Source: Acetobacteraceae bacterium (lineage in GTDB: Bacteria > Pseudomonadota > Alphaproteobacteria > Acetobacterales > Acetobacteraceae). From it: 64,000 nt of DNA. The notes beneath the pieces are model-generated. The model worked only from the letters and a program-made list of their open reading frames with translations, ran no database searches and had not been told where the DNA came from. This document shows, piece after piece, positions 32,001-41,703 of this stretch (position 1 is the stretch's first letter; each line of letters starts with the position of its first letter). The stretch lies in contig PLSD01000039.1 in NCBI GenBank assembly GCA_003164135.1, positions 18,252 to 82,251 of the forward strand, read 5' to 3'. Both the position numbers and the translations under genes were made by a program.

Positions 32001-32817
32001 AAAGCATCAACATCAACTGCTCGAATTCCTGCACCGTCAGGGTTTCGGCACGCCGCGCCGGGTCGATGTCGGCAGCTTCAAGGAGTTGGTTGCCGCCGAG
32101 GCCTTTCAGGGCGCCGCGCAGCATTTTACGGCGTTGGCCGAAGGCGGCGGCGGTGAGTTTTTCCATGGCCTGGAGTTGTTGTTTCGGCGGCTGGTTTGCC
32201 TTTGGCACCAGCCGGATCAGCGCGGAATCCACTTTTGGCGGCGGCGCGAAGGCGCTGGCGGGTATGTGCATAACAATAGCCACATCGCACAGCCATTGTG
32301 CCAGCACGGAGAGCCGCCCGTAGGCTGGGGTATTGGGTTCGGCGCAGATGCGCTCGGCCACTTCCAACTGAAACATCAGCGTAAGTGACTGGTATTCCGC
32401 CGCCCGCATCAGCCAGGAGACGAGCAGCGGCGTGCCGATATTATACGGCAGGTTGGCGACAATGGCGCGTGGCGCCGGCACCAGCGCTGGCAGGTCGGCT
32501 TTCATCGCGTCGGCCTGGATTATCGTCAGCCGGCCCTTCGAGGTTTCCGCCAGCGCTTTTATCGCGGCCACGGCGCGCGGGTCGTATTCTATCGCGGTAA
32601 CGTGGTTCGCCTTGGTGGCCAGCAGCGCGCGGGTCAGCCCGCCAGGCCCTGGCCCAATTTCGATGACATTCACCCCCGCCAGCGGCTCCGCCTGCCCGGC
32701 GATGCTCGCCAGCAGGTTCGGGTCCAGCAAAAAATGCTGCCCCAGCGATTTATCCGCGCGCAGATCGTAGGTTCGTATGACTTCGCGGAGCGGGGGTAGC
32801 AAAGTTTCATCCATCAT
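31990..32817 (-). CDS. rsmA: 16S rRNA (adenine1518/1519-N6)-dimethyltransferase
   Basis: DKSLGQHFLLDPNLLASI, VIEIGPGPGGLTRALL, IVANLPYNIGTPLLVSWL. Confidence 0.96.
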   Translation of the reverse strand: MMDETLLPPLREVIRTYDLRADKSLGQHFLLDPNLLASIAGQAEPLAGVNVIEIGPGPGGLTRALLATKANHVTAIEYDPRAVAAIKALAETSKGRLTIIQADAMKADLPALVPAPRAIVANLPYNIGTPLLVSWLMRAAEYQSLTLMFQLEVAERICAEPNTPAYGRLSVLAQWLCDVAIVMHIPASAFAPPPKVDSALIRLVPKANQPPKQQLQAMEKLTAAAFGQRRKMLRGALKGLGGNQLLEAADIDPARRAETLTVQEFEQLMLMLLSK

Positions 32818-32822
32818 GGCGC

Positions 32823-34646
32823 TTGTTAGCCGAGGCGTGGCCGTGGCAACAGGGGTATGTGAGCCAACAAGGAACGAAACCTCCGTCCTACCGGCCAATT
32901 GGCGACTGGGTGCTGCACGCGCCGCAGATGCTACGCGCGCTGGTCCGGGCGGACGAAATCTGGCTGGCAATATTATCAGCCGTCGTCGGGGTACTCAGTG
33001 GGCTGGGCGTGGTCATCATCAACGCCATCACGCAAGTCATGCACGAGCGGCTGTTTGCGCTGCCAGCGGGGCAGGGGCTTTCGGAATCCCTGCACATTGC
33101 GCCGCTGCGGGCTTTTGTGGTGCCGGTTCTGGGTGGCACGGTACTGGGTGTGAGCATGTGGGCACTGGCCCGGCTGCGCCCGCGCAACCTGGTCGACCCG
33201 GTGGAGGCCAATGCGCTCTACGGCGGCCGGGTTTCGCTTAACGACAGCCTGATCGTGGCGGCGCAGACAGCCTGGTCCAACGGCGTCGGCGCTTCGGTGG
33301 GCATGGAGGCTGGTTACGCGCAGCTGGGTGCGGGCATCGCCTCCCGGCTCGGGCGCAGTTTCCGGCTGCGCCGTAACGACCTGCGGGTGCTGGTCGGCTG
33401 CGGCACCGCCGCGGCAATCGGCGGCGCCTTCAACGCCCCCTTATGCGGCGCCTTTTACGGCATCGAGCTGATTATAGGCATATACTCTATTACTACGCTG
33501 CCTTTCGTGGTGATTGCCGCCCTGGCCGGCACGCTCACGGTCCAGGCCATCTCCGGCGGTAGCCCGCCACTGCTGGTCACCTTGCCGGCAGTGGTGCCAA
33601 ACGCCGCTTACGCCGCGGTGCTGGTGGAGGGTGTGGCCTGCGGCCTGGTGGGCATAGCCATCATGCGGGGTGTCACCGCGATTGAAATGTTGTTCCGCCG
33701 TTCCCGGATTCCCCTCTGGGCGCGCCCCGCCCTGGGCGGCGCCGTGGTCGGCCTGCTCGGCTGCATCACCCCCAAAGCCATGTCGTCCGGCCATTCGGCC
33801 CTGCATGCCGACATCAACATCGCTTACCCGTTTCTCGTCGTGCTCGGGTTCCTCATCATAAAATCGATTGCCTCCGCCTTTTCCATAGGCTCCGGTTTTC
33901 GCGGTGGCCTGTTCTTCGCCTCGCTGTTTCTCGGCGCCCTGTTCGGCAAGGTTTTTGCGGGCGTGCTCACCGTGCTGCCTTTCGTCACCCCCATGCCAAG
34001 CGGCTTCTACGCCGTGGTGGGCATGAGCGGCTTGGCGGTTGCCATCGTCGGCGGCCCCATGACCATGACCTTCCTGGCGCTGGAGAGCACGCAGAATTTC
34101 GGCGTCACCATGGCTGTGCTGGCCGCCTCCATCGTCTCGGCGATCACCGTGCGCCGCCTGTTCGGCTACTCCTTCGCCACCTGGCGCTTCCATTTGCGCG
34201 GCGAGCAGATCCGCAGCGCCGTGGATGTCGGCTGGATTCAAACCCTCACGGTTGGGCGGATGATGCGCCGGCCCACGGCGATGGTGCACCAGAGCATGAG
34301 CCTGGAAGCGTTTCGCGCCGAAGTGCCCCTGGGCGCCACGCAGCGCGCGATCGTCACCGATGCCGAATCCACCTACGCCGGCATCGCCTATCCGGCGGAG
34401 GCTTTCGCCATCACGGGGGAGGGGCGTTCAGTGTGCGATATTCTTCACCACCAGGAGCATTTCCTGCTGCCCGGGATGACGGTGAAACAGGCCCTTGCGG
34501 CATTCGAGGAGGCCGAGGCCGATGCCCTGGCCGTGCTGGACGGGCCGGACACCCGCAATGTGCTGGGCCTGCTGACCGAGCAATACGCCCTACGCCGCTA
34601 TAATGAGGAACTCGACCGCCGCCGGCGTGAAATGTCCGGCGAGTAG
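32823..34646 (+). CDS. CLC-family chloride channel/antiporter with C-terminal CBS-like region
   Basis: GASVGMEAGYAQLGAGIASRLG, GCGTAAAIGGAFNAPLCGAFYGIE, GSGFRGGLFFASLFLGALFG; TTG start uncertain. Confidence 0.88.
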   Translation: MLAEAWPWQQGYVSQQGTKPPSYRPIGDWVLHAPQMLRALVRADEIWLAILSAVVGVLSGLGVVIINAITQVMHERLFALPAGQGLSESLHIAPLRAFVVPVLGGTVLGVSMWALARLRPRNLVDPVEANALYGGRVSLNDSLIVAAQTAWSNGVGASVGMEAGYAQLGAGIASRLGRSFRLRRNDLRVLVGCGTAAAIGGAFNAPLCGAFYGIELIIGIYSITTLPFVVIAALAGTLTVQAISGGSPPLLVTLPAVVPNAAYAAVLVEGVACGLVGIAIMRGVTAIEMLFRRSRIPLWARPALGGAVVGLLGCITPKAMSSGHSALHADINIAYPFLVVLGFLIIKSIASAFSIGSGFRGGLFFASLFLGALFGKVFAGVLTVLPFVTPMPSGFYAVVGMSGLAVAIVGGPMTMTFLALESTQNFGVTMAVLAASIVSAITVRRLFGYSFATWRFHLRGEQIRSAVDVGWIQTLTVGRMMRRPTAMVHQSMSLEAFRAEVPLGATQRAIVTDAESTYAGIAYPAEAFAITGEGRSVCDILHHQEHFLLPGMTVKQALAAFEEAEADALAVLDGPDTRNVLGLLTEQYALRRYNEELDRRRREMSGE

Positions 34647-34649
34647 CGG

Positions 34650-35720
34650 TTACATCACGCGGCGGGAAAACCGCTGCAATGGCCGATCATACAAAAACGT
34701 CACCAGCGCGCTCAAGCCGAGGGATATCAACAATAAAACCGTGAACACGGTGAGCGGGCTGAACATCTGCTTATCGGCTGGGTGGTAGTATATAAAGACT
34801 CCGCCCAGAAACAGCACCGAAGGGTGGAATATATAAAATGGGTAGGACATGGCGCCGAGCGTGGCCAGATGCGGGCTCAATTTCAAATGCCCGCCACGCT
34901 CCAGTGCCGCCAATGCGAAAATGATCGCGGCAAAACTGCCGGCCACCAGCGGCGTTCGGTCCACCGTCGGGTAGGCAAATCCCCAGGCATCCAGCCGCGC
35001 CAGCAGCACCAGGGCAATACCGGCGCCCCCCAGCAGCAGCCAGAGCCACCGCCGGTGCCATTTTAGCCGGGCAAAAGCAACGCCCGCCGCCAGCCCGGCG
35101 AAAAACATAACCTCATGCGTCCCGAAAAAATGCCAGGCCACCAGATGCGGCAGGCGCAGGTGAATATGCATGTATTTCATCGGCAACAGCGCCGGGTACA
35201 AATGCCACGCGACCAGGAAGATCCAGGCGCCCAGGATATAGCGCCCCACCCGCGGGAGCAGCACCAGCGCGAACATCAGGTAGAAGGCCAGCTCAAACCG
35301 CAAGCTCCATGCCGGCGGGATGACTTCGACGAAGCTGTTGTCCCTAATGAAAGGAGAGAGCGTGAAAATCTTCACCAGATAGTCCGGGCTGCATGTGGAC
35401 CAGAGGAAATACAGTGGAATTGCCAGCGACAGCCAGTAAACCGGAAAAATGCGCCAGAACCGCCGCCAGAGAAACCGGGGCAGCCGGTTCAGCCGCCCAA
35501 AATCCTGCCGATGCGCGGTATAGATAACAAAGCCGCTGAGCACGAAGAAGAACAGCACGGAGGTGATCGGTGGCAGGTCGAACCCGCCCAGCACCGGGCC
35601 GGGGCTTAGCGAGGCGGCAAAACTTACAATGTGGTCGGTCCCGACGCAGACGGCCGCGGCAAACCGGGCAACTTCCAGGCTGACCAGCTTGTCCGGGTGC
35701 TTTGTCGAACTTTCGTTCAT
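34650..35720 (-). CDS. Acyltransferase 3 family membrane protein
   Basis: MNESSTKHPDKLVSLEVARFAAAVCVGTDHIV; multi-TM; RFLWRRFWRIFPVYWLSL. Confidence 0.85.
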   Translation of the reverse strand: MNESSTKHPDKLVSLEVARFAAAVCVGTDHIVSFAASLSPGPVLGGFDLPPITSVLFFFVLSGFVIYTAHRQDFGRLNRLPRFLWRRFWRIFPVYWLSLAIPLYFLWSTCSPDYLVKIFTLSPFIRDNSFVEVIPPAWSLRFELAFYLMFALVLLPRVGRYILGAWIFLVAWHLYPALLPMKYMHIHLRLPHLVAWHFFGTHEVMFFAGLAAGVAFARLKWHRRWLWLLLGGAGIALVLLARLDAWGFAYPTVDRTPLVAGSFAAIIFALAALERGGHLKLSPHLATLGAMSYPFYIFHPSVLFLGGVFIYYHPADKQMFSPLTVFTVLLLISLGLSALVTFLYDRPLQRFSRRVM

Positions 35721-36019
35721 ACCTGACCCGATTCGGTTAACCGGAAGCTCATGAAGTGGGTGATGCGGGCTTCCCCCTCGGGCTGTCAAGCGCGAATCGG
35801 CGGTCCGCGGCGCCTGCGAAATGTCGTGCCGCAATATAGGTCATGGTAGCTGTCTATACATATTTCCGGTACTATTTGGGATGCATATTTTCCGCGATAC
35901 ATACGGTAAAGGAATGAATCGAAGTAAAAACATACAGAAATCAGAAATGTCAACGCTAAAAACCGTAAAACCATATAAAAACAATATACTTACAGCCGCA
36001 TGAAGAGGTTGTAATTTTG

Positions 36020-36061
36020 GCAAAAAAGTGAATCAATCCAGAAGATTCTGTGCTTTTTTGC
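36020..36061. repeat. Nested inverted repeat upstream of the beta-roll protein gene
   Basis: GCAAAAAAG ... CTTTTTTGC enclosing CAGAA-GA-TTCTG. Confidence 0.6.
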
Positions 36062-36122
36062 TTGCTTCCGCTGCGCTGCAACGGTAATAAAATGCAACGG
36101 CGATTTAAACAGGGGTCATGCT

Positions 36123-37532
36123 ATGTCAGGTACAACAATGTTAACGGTGGGCGGTTCTCCCTTTACTAATACTGGTATCGTATCCATTCCATCGGCCTTC
36201 TCGTCGGTTGGCGCAGGCGCTGGGGTAAACGGTCTGCTCCAGAGCTATTTGGACGGCATCAGCACCTCGATTGCGGGCGGTCCGCCGGTCCTGTCTCTCT
36301 TTAATAACGATATCGCGGCAGGTACGACTTATTCGGTCGCGGGTTCCGGTGGCAGCGTTTATGAGGAAATCACCAACACCGACTCAGTTGGCGGTACGGT
36401 TGCTGGCGGTGGCGTTTACAGGGGCCTCGTCGTTCCGGCGACCGTAGTGGATTTGGTTGTTGAGGTTCCGGGTAAGAGCGTTATTACCGGCAACGGCGCG
36501 ACCTCGCTCGCTCTGTTTGGCGCCAACAGCAACGTCAACTACACCGACACCAACGGTGGCACGGCGCTCGCTGCGGACTCCATCTTCGCGGCTGGCGGCA
36601 AAGACACCATCAACACGTATGGCACGGGCGCCAATGTGAATTCTTCCTACAACATTACCGTCACGGGCGATGACACTGTTAACATCGGTGCTTCTTTCGA
36701 CTCAGTGACCGCAGACGGCAACGCCAGCACCACCGTGTACATCTACAACGGCGCCACCACTGTTACCGCGAACGACTCTTCCGCCGTGTCCGTGCAGTTC
36801 GGAAAGAACGTCGGTGGAAGCCTGGACTTCATCAACAACAGCTCCAGCGCGGCAACCATCTTCTCCGGTAACTATGTTGGCGGCTCAGCTCCGAACTCCG
36901 TCACGGCTTACGGCGGCGCGGGCGGTGGTTACTTGGTCGGCGGCCGTGCCGGCGGCAACTCGCTGGTCGGCGGTACTGGCGCGGTTACGCTGCAGGGCGC
37001 TGGTGCGAATGACTTCCTGGAAGGCAATTCCTCGGTCGGTAATGTGATGTTTGCCGGCACTGGCAACGAAACGCTGCTTGCTTCGTCCACCTCCGGGAGC
37101 AACACCTTCCAGCTTGGTCTGAGCTACACCGGCTCCACCGGCGCGATCATTGCCAACGCCGTTGTTTCCACGGCAGGTAGCGGTCAGCAAGCCTTCATTC
37201 TCGGCAGCTCCTCCAACAGCACGCTGACCGGCTCCTCCGCAACCGGTGCAAGCAACCTGTACATCTTCGTGAGCAACGCTGCGACCGCAGCAAACGGCCC
37301 GAATGATTACACGATCACTGACTTCAGCTCGGTCAACAGTTCGCTCTACTTGAATGACACGCTGTTCGGTTCGACCAACACGCTGAGCATTTTCTCGGAA
37401 ACCAATGTTACTACGCCGATCTTCTCCGGTGCTGTCATCACGCTGAGCGATGGTTCAACCATCAAACTGGCTGGTGTCGACGCCAGCACCCTCACCTCGG
37501 TGCAGGGCGCGGGCTACGTCCAGATCACCTGA
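36123..37532 (+). CDS. Gly/Ser/Thr/Asn-rich beta-roll (RTX-like) secreted protein, no cysteine
   Basis: GGAGGGYLVGGRAGGNSLVGGTGAVTLQGAGANDFLEG degenerate beta-roll; C-terminal DYTITDFSSVNSSLYLNDT...VITLSDGSTIKLAGVDASTLT resembles type I secreted RTX tails. Confidence 0.7.
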   Translation: MSGTTMLTVGGSPFTNTGIVSIPSAFSSVGAGAGVNGLLQSYLDGISTSIAGGPPVLSLFNNDIAAGTTYSVAGSGGSVYEEITNTDSVGGTVAGGGVYRGLVVPATVVDLVVEVPGKSVITGNGATSLALFGANSNVNYTDTNGGTALAADSIFAAGGKDTINTYGTGANVNSSYNITVTGDDTVNIGASFDSVTADGNASTTVYIYNGATTVTANDSSAVSVQFGKNVGGSLDFINNSSSAATIFSGNYVGGSAPNSVTAYGGAGGGYLVGGRAGGNSLVGGTGAVTLQGAGANDFLEGNSSVGNVMFAGTGNETLLASSTSGSNTFQLGLSYTGSTGAIIANAVVSTAGSGQQAFILGSSSNSTLTGSSATGASNLYIFVSNAATAANGPNDYTITDFSSVNSSLYLNDTLFGSTNTLSIFSETNVTTPIFSGAVITLSDGSTIKLAGVDASTLTSVQGAGYVQIT

Positions 37533-37550
37533 TCTAATCCATCAGGCCAA

Positions 37551-37594
37551 CAACAAAAAACCTGCGATGCTTTGGCATCGCAGGTTTTTTGTTG
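37551..37594. terminator. Strong bidirectional intrinsic terminator
   Basis: CAACAAAAAACCTGCGATGC-TTTG-GCATCGCAGGTTTTTTGTTG: 20-bp perfect stem with A and T tracts. Confidence 0.93.
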
Positions 37595-37628
37595 CCCTCA
37601 TATCTGACCTCTTATCTGGCAGAATGCC

Positions 37629-38042
37629 TCATTCCTCCGGCGTGAAGTTCATTGCCACGCCATTAATGCAATACCGCAGGCCGGTCGGTGCCGGCCCATC
37701 CTCGAACACATGGCCCAGATGCCCGCCGCAACGGCTGCAATGCGCCTCGATCCGTATCATGCCGTGGCTGCGGTCGATTGATGTCGCAACCGCACCTTCC
37801 ACCGGCTGGTTAAAGCTGGGCCAGCCAGTCCGGCTATCGAATTTCGTGCCGCCGATAAACAGATCCTGCCCGCACCCGGCGCAGGCAAAACGTCCTGGCC
37901 GCTTCTCATGGTTCAGCGCGCAACTGCCAGGCCGTTCCGTGCCGTGGCCACGTAAAACCTCATATTGCTCCGGCGATAGAATTTCGCGCCACTCCGCTTC
38001 CGTATGGCTGACGGGAAAGTTTGTTTCAGCGGGCACGCTCAT
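37629..38042 (-). CDS. msrB: Peptide-methionine (R)-S-oxide reductase
   Basis: CAGCGQDLFIGGTKFDSRTGWPSF; CSRCGGHLGHVFEDGPAPTGLRYCINGVAMNF. Confidence 0.96.
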   Translation of the reverse strand: MSVPAETNFPVSHTEAEWREILSPEQYEVLRGHGTERPGSCALNHEKRPGRFACAGCGQDLFIGGTKFDSRTGWPSFNQPVEGAVATSIDRSHGMIRIEAHCSRCGGHLGHVFEDGPAPTGLRYCINGVAMNFTPEE

Positions 38043-38206
38043 GCAGGATATCCTTCTCAATTGTTTGGGCGAGGCGAAACATCCATACGCCGACGCACTA
38101 AACGCAATCGTAAGAGGCTGAACCACTGAAGATTCCACCTCAAACAACTACACGACAGCTACTATATAAGAGGCTCTCGGCCAGACCCAAATTAAAGGTG
38201 GTTTCC

Positions 38207-38908
38207 ATGCCAGCATCACAAGAAAAGCACAACCCGTCGTTGTGCTTGGTGGTAATCGCAGTCCTCGTCTTGGCCCTGCCTCTATCCGCCCAAGCCAGCC
38301 CCGCGTCTGTTCCACCACCCACCTACAACCCGCCCGATTCCACGAACACTGAACAAGCGACCCTCTCGGGCGGCTGCTTCTGGGGAATGCAGGGTGTGTA
38401 TGAACACGTAAAAGGCGTTGAGCATGTATATGCCGGCTACACCGGCGGTTCCGCTGCCACCGCCAAGTACGAGACGGTAAGTACGGGTACAACCGGCAAC
38501 GCAGAATCGGTCCAGATCACCTTCAACCCGCAGATGGTCTCCTACGGGCAAATCTTGCAAATCTACTTCGCCGTCGCCGCGGACCCCACGGAACTCAACT
38601 ACCAGGGGCCGGACAATGGGCCGCAATACCGTTCAGAAATCTGGTACGCCACACCCACGCAACAAAAAATCGCGGCGGCCTATATTGCGCAGCTCTCAGG
38701 GGCACATGCCTTCCCGGCCCCCATCGTGGTCCGGCTGGGCCCGGCCCGGAGTTTTTACCAAGCGGAACAGTATCATCAGGATTTTTTAGTCCAGCACCCG
38801 GACTACCCTTATATCGTGTTCAACGACATCCCCAAGGTGCAAGCGCTTCAAACTCAGTTTCCGGCGCTCTACCAAGCCAAGCCGGTCACGGTCTTTCCGT
38901 TAAACTAA
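38207..38908 (+). CDS. msrA: Peptide-methionine (S)-S-oxide reductase with N-terminal signal sequence
   Basis: ATLSGGCFWGMQGVYEHVKGVEHVYAGYTGG; QYRSEIWYATPTQ; hydrophobic N-terminus. Confidence 0.94.
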   Translation: MPASQEKHNPSLCLVVIAVLVLALPLSAQASPASVPPPTYNPPDSTNTEQATLSGGCFWGMQGVYEHVKGVEHVYAGYTGGSAATAKYETVSTGTTGNAESVQITFNPQMVSYGQILQIYFAVAADPTELNYQGPDNGPQYRSEIWYATPTQQKIAAAYIAQLSGAHAFPAPIVVRLGPARSFYQAEQYHQDFLVQHPDYPYIVFNDIPKVQALQTQFPALYQAKPVTVFPLN

Positions 38909-38918
38909 GCCGCCGTCC

Positions 38919-39092
38919 TCAGGACGGCTTCATCTCATTTTTCGGAGCGTCCTGCGCCGAGATGCTCAAACGGCGCCAGCGCTCCAGAGTCGCTTCAAGT
39001 GCCGGCTTGCCGTTACTCAACGAGGCGGCAATCAACCGGTCCATCGCGGCATTACGCAGGTCGGCTTCGGTTTTCAGCATATTCGCGGACAT
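38919..39092 (-). CDS. Small hypothetical protein (57 aa)
   Basis: ATG at 39092: MSANMLKTEADLRNAAMDRLIAASLSNGKPALEATLERWRRLSISAQDAPKNEMKPS*; too short for the ORF track. Confidence 0.5.
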   Translation of the reverse strand: MSANMLKTEADLRNAAMDRLIAASLSNGKPALEATLERWRRLSISAQDAPKNEMKPS

Positions 39093-39302
39093 AATAATTC
39101 TCCGTAGTCAAAATTCAGGATCAATCATCCATGTGCATAAACTGGATGGAGACAAAGGCGCGAATAAGGCGAGGTGCTGATATGATTGTGGCAAAAAAAA
39201 TTATGCAATGCAGCAAAAAACTGCACGCAGAAGGCGAGAATCCTCCTGTCAAATCGGTAATCATTTGTTATAGAGGACCGGGGTTCAGCTTTCGGGAGAC
39301 GC

Positions 39303-39686
39303 ATGGCGCGGCGGATAACTTTTCAACTTTTTGGCGCGGCTTGCGGAACTTTCTTGCTTGCTGGCTGCGCGAATCTGCCGGTGCAATCCGCGCAAACCGG
39401 CTCAGCTGCTCCCCCTTTGCTCACCGCCATTAACCTGGTCGGCGCCACCCCCGCCACCCTCAACGCCGCCTTCGGTCAGCCTGCGCTGCTCCGGGTCGAC
39501 GGCCCTGCCCAGGTCTGGCTCTACCACTCCCCCGTCTGCGGTTTAAACCTGATTCTCTACCCCGATTCCTCTGGTATTCCCCATGTTGCCACCGCCGTAC
39601 CGGATAACGGCGATGCCGCACGCTGCACGCTCAGCCTGGAACACGCCACGACCTCGGCGGCACTGGAGCCTCCGGCCTCCTCCTGA
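39303..39686 (+). CDS. Hypothetical lipoprotein
   Basis: MARRITFQLFGAACGTFLLAGCANLP lipobox. Confidence 0.65.
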   Translation: MARRITFQLFGAACGTFLLAGCANLPVQSAQTGSAAPPLLTAINLVGATPATLNAAFGQPALLRVDGPAQVWLYHSPVCGLNLILYPDSSGIPHVATAVPDNGDAARCTLSLEHATTSAALEPPASS

Positions 39687-39718
39687 TACGCTGATCCCGA
39701 CAGAGTATTGAGGATCAC

Positions 39719-40663
39719 ATGACCGGCCTGAAAATCGCAGTACAGATGGACCCGATGCACAGCATCGACATCACGGGCGACTCCACCTTTGCCCTGATGC
39801 TGGAAGCGCAAAAACGCGGCCACGTACTCTGGCACTACGAAGTTCACCACATGTGGCTGAACGGCGCCACGCTCCAGGCGCGCGTACAACCCGTCACCGT
39901 GCAGAATATCGCCGGCAAACACTACACATTCGGCCCGGAAAAAACCGTCAACCTGGCGGAAATGGACGTAGTGCTGATGCGCCAGGACCCACCCTTCGAC
40001 ATGGCCTACATCACCGCCACGCATCTGCTCGAACACATCCACCCAAAAACCCTGGTGGTTAACAACCCGGCGGCCGTGCGCAACGCCCCGGAAAAAATCC
40101 TCGTCACCCACTTCCCAGACCTCATGCCCCCCACCCTCATCGCCTGGGATCGCGGCGCCATTAAAGACTTCCGCAAGCTGCACAACGACATCATTGTCAA
40201 ACCCCTGTTCGGCAACGGCGGCATCGGCGTCTTCCGCATCAAACCAGATGACGAAAACCTCGGCTCCCTGCTCGACATGTTTTTCGCAGCCTCGCGCGAA
40301 CCCCTCATGGTCCAGCGCTACGAACCAGCCGTCCGCCAGGGCGACAAACGCATCATCCTCATCGACGGCGAACCTCTGGGAGCGCTCAACCGCGTCCCGG
40401 CCGCAGGCGACAGCCGCTCCAACATGCACGCCGGCGGCCGCCCGGAACCCACCAAACTCACCCCCCGCGAGCTCGAAATCTGTGCCCGCATCGGGCCAAC
40501 TCTCAAACAACAAGGCCTGCTCTTCACCGGCATTGACGTCATCGGCGACTACCTCACCGAAATCAACGTCACCTCCCCAACGGGCCTGCAACAAATCGCT
40601 CGCTTCGATGGCACCAATCTCGCGGAAGCCATCTGGGATAAAATCGAGGCTATGCGGGCGTAA
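39719..40663 (+). CDS. gshB: Glutathione synthetase
   Basis: [74 protein letters not shown]. Confidence 0.96.
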   Translation: MTGLKIAVQMDPMHSIDITGDSTFALMLEAQKRGHVLWHYEVHHMWLNGATLQARVQPVTVQNIAGKHYTFGPEKTVNLAEMDVVLMRQDPPFDMAYITATHLLEHIHPKTLVVNNPAAVRNAPEKILVTHFPDLMPPTLIAWDRGAIKDFRKLHNDIIVKPLFGNGGIGVFRIKPDDENLGSLLDMFFAASREPLMVQRYEPAVRQGDKRIILIDGEPLGALNRVPAAGDSRSNMHAGGRPEPTKLTPRELEICARIGPTLKQQGLLFTGIDVIGDYLTEINVTSPTGLQQIARFDGTNLAEAIWDKIEAMRA

Positions 40664-40760
40664 CCGGGGCCTTGTGCATGCCCGGCAGTGTCTTCGAATT
40701 GTAGCAGACGGCGCGGGGCTTGGTTTGCTAGATGGGGCAGAATCTTTGAAGGGCTATCTG

Positions 40761-41696
40761 ATGTTGCTTTCACGCCGGCGGTTTATTTCCACCTCGGTCG
40801 CCTTGGGTGCTGGCTCAGCCTTTTACGCGGGTCCCGCGGCGGCTGACACGCAGGCGCTCAATTGTGTCCTCATCGGCGACTGGGGCCGCAACGGGCATGA
40901 CGACCAGCGCGCCGTCGCGATGCAGATGGGCAAATCGGCGGCCGCCATCGGCAGTCAATTCACAGTTTCCGTCGGCGATAATTTCTACGAAGACGGCGTG
41001 ACCAGTGTGGCCGACCCGCAGTGGGAAAGCTCGTTCGAGCAGATATACACGGCCCAATCCCTGCAATCCCCCTGGAAGGTCATCCTCGGCAACCACGACT
41101 ATCGCGGCAACGTACAGGCGCAACTCGATTACAGCGCCAAGAGCCATCGCTGGCAGCTCCCCGCGCGCTACTACGTGGAAGCGCAAACCCTGCCGGATGG
41201 CGCCCGCGCCGATTTCTTCTACCTGGATACCTCCCCGGTCATTAAAAAATACCTCGGCTCCGCGGTAAAAATCGAAGGGCAGGACTCCCAGGCGCAGCTC
41301 GACTGGCTGGATAAATCCTTGGAGGCCTCGACCGCGCAGTGGAAAATCGTGATCGGCCACCACCCCATCTACACGGCGCTGGATGATTCCGACGGCGAGG
41401 ACCACGACCAGCCGGATCTGGTGGCGCGGTTGAACCCGATTCTCGTGAAGCACGCCGTGCCGATTTACATCTGCGGACACGACCATTTGCTGCAATCGGT
41501 GGCGCTCAACGGCATCACCTACGTCGTCACCGGAGCCGGATCACAGACTTACACCCCTCGCCCGGCGATCCGCGGCGGTTTTGCCTCAGGTGCGCATGGC
41601 TTTATGACTCTGCATATTACCAGTAACAAACTTAACTATAGCCTGGTCGATATGACCGGCAAAGCTCTCTACTCTGGGTTGATAACCCCGGCCTGA
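40761..41696 (+). CDS. Tat-exported metallophosphoesterase (purple acid phosphatase-like)
   Basis: LLSRRRFISTSVALGAGSAFYAG twin-Arg signal; GDWGRNGHDDQ, SVGDNFYEDG, ILGNHDYRGN, CGHDHLLQ. Confidence 0.87.
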   Translation: MLLSRRRFISTSVALGAGSAFYAGPAAADTQALNCVLIGDWGRNGHDDQRAVAMQMGKSAAAIGSQFTVSVGDNFYEDGVTSVADPQWESSFEQIYTAQSLQSPWKVILGNHDYRGNVQAQLDYSAKSHRWQLPARYYVEAQTLPDGARADFFYLDTSPVIKKYLGSAVKIEGQDSQAQLDWLDKSLEASTAQWKIVIGHHPIYTALDDSDGEDHDQPDLVARLNPILVKHAVPIYICGHDHLLQSVALNGITYVVTGAGSQTYTPRPAIRGGFASGAHGFMTLHITSNKLNYSLVDMTGKALYSGLITPA

Positions 41697-41703
41697 GTAA
41701 TCC

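Noticed and set aside
35786-36023. Short ORFs in the AT-rich segment upstream of the beta-roll gene
   Set aside because: About 60 aa, overlapping on opposite strands, no RBS or recognisable motif; more likely regulatory or non-coding DNA.
39190-39240. Possible sigma-54/LuxO-like site (GTGGCAAAAAAAATTATGCAATGCAGC)
   Set aside because: GG-to-GC spacing is 13, not 10, and there is no paired operator cluster.
40194-41696. 500-aa ORF fusing a region over gshB to the metallophosphoesterase
   Set aside because: The first part is an out-of-frame reading of gshB; the real start is the Tat-signal Met at 40761.
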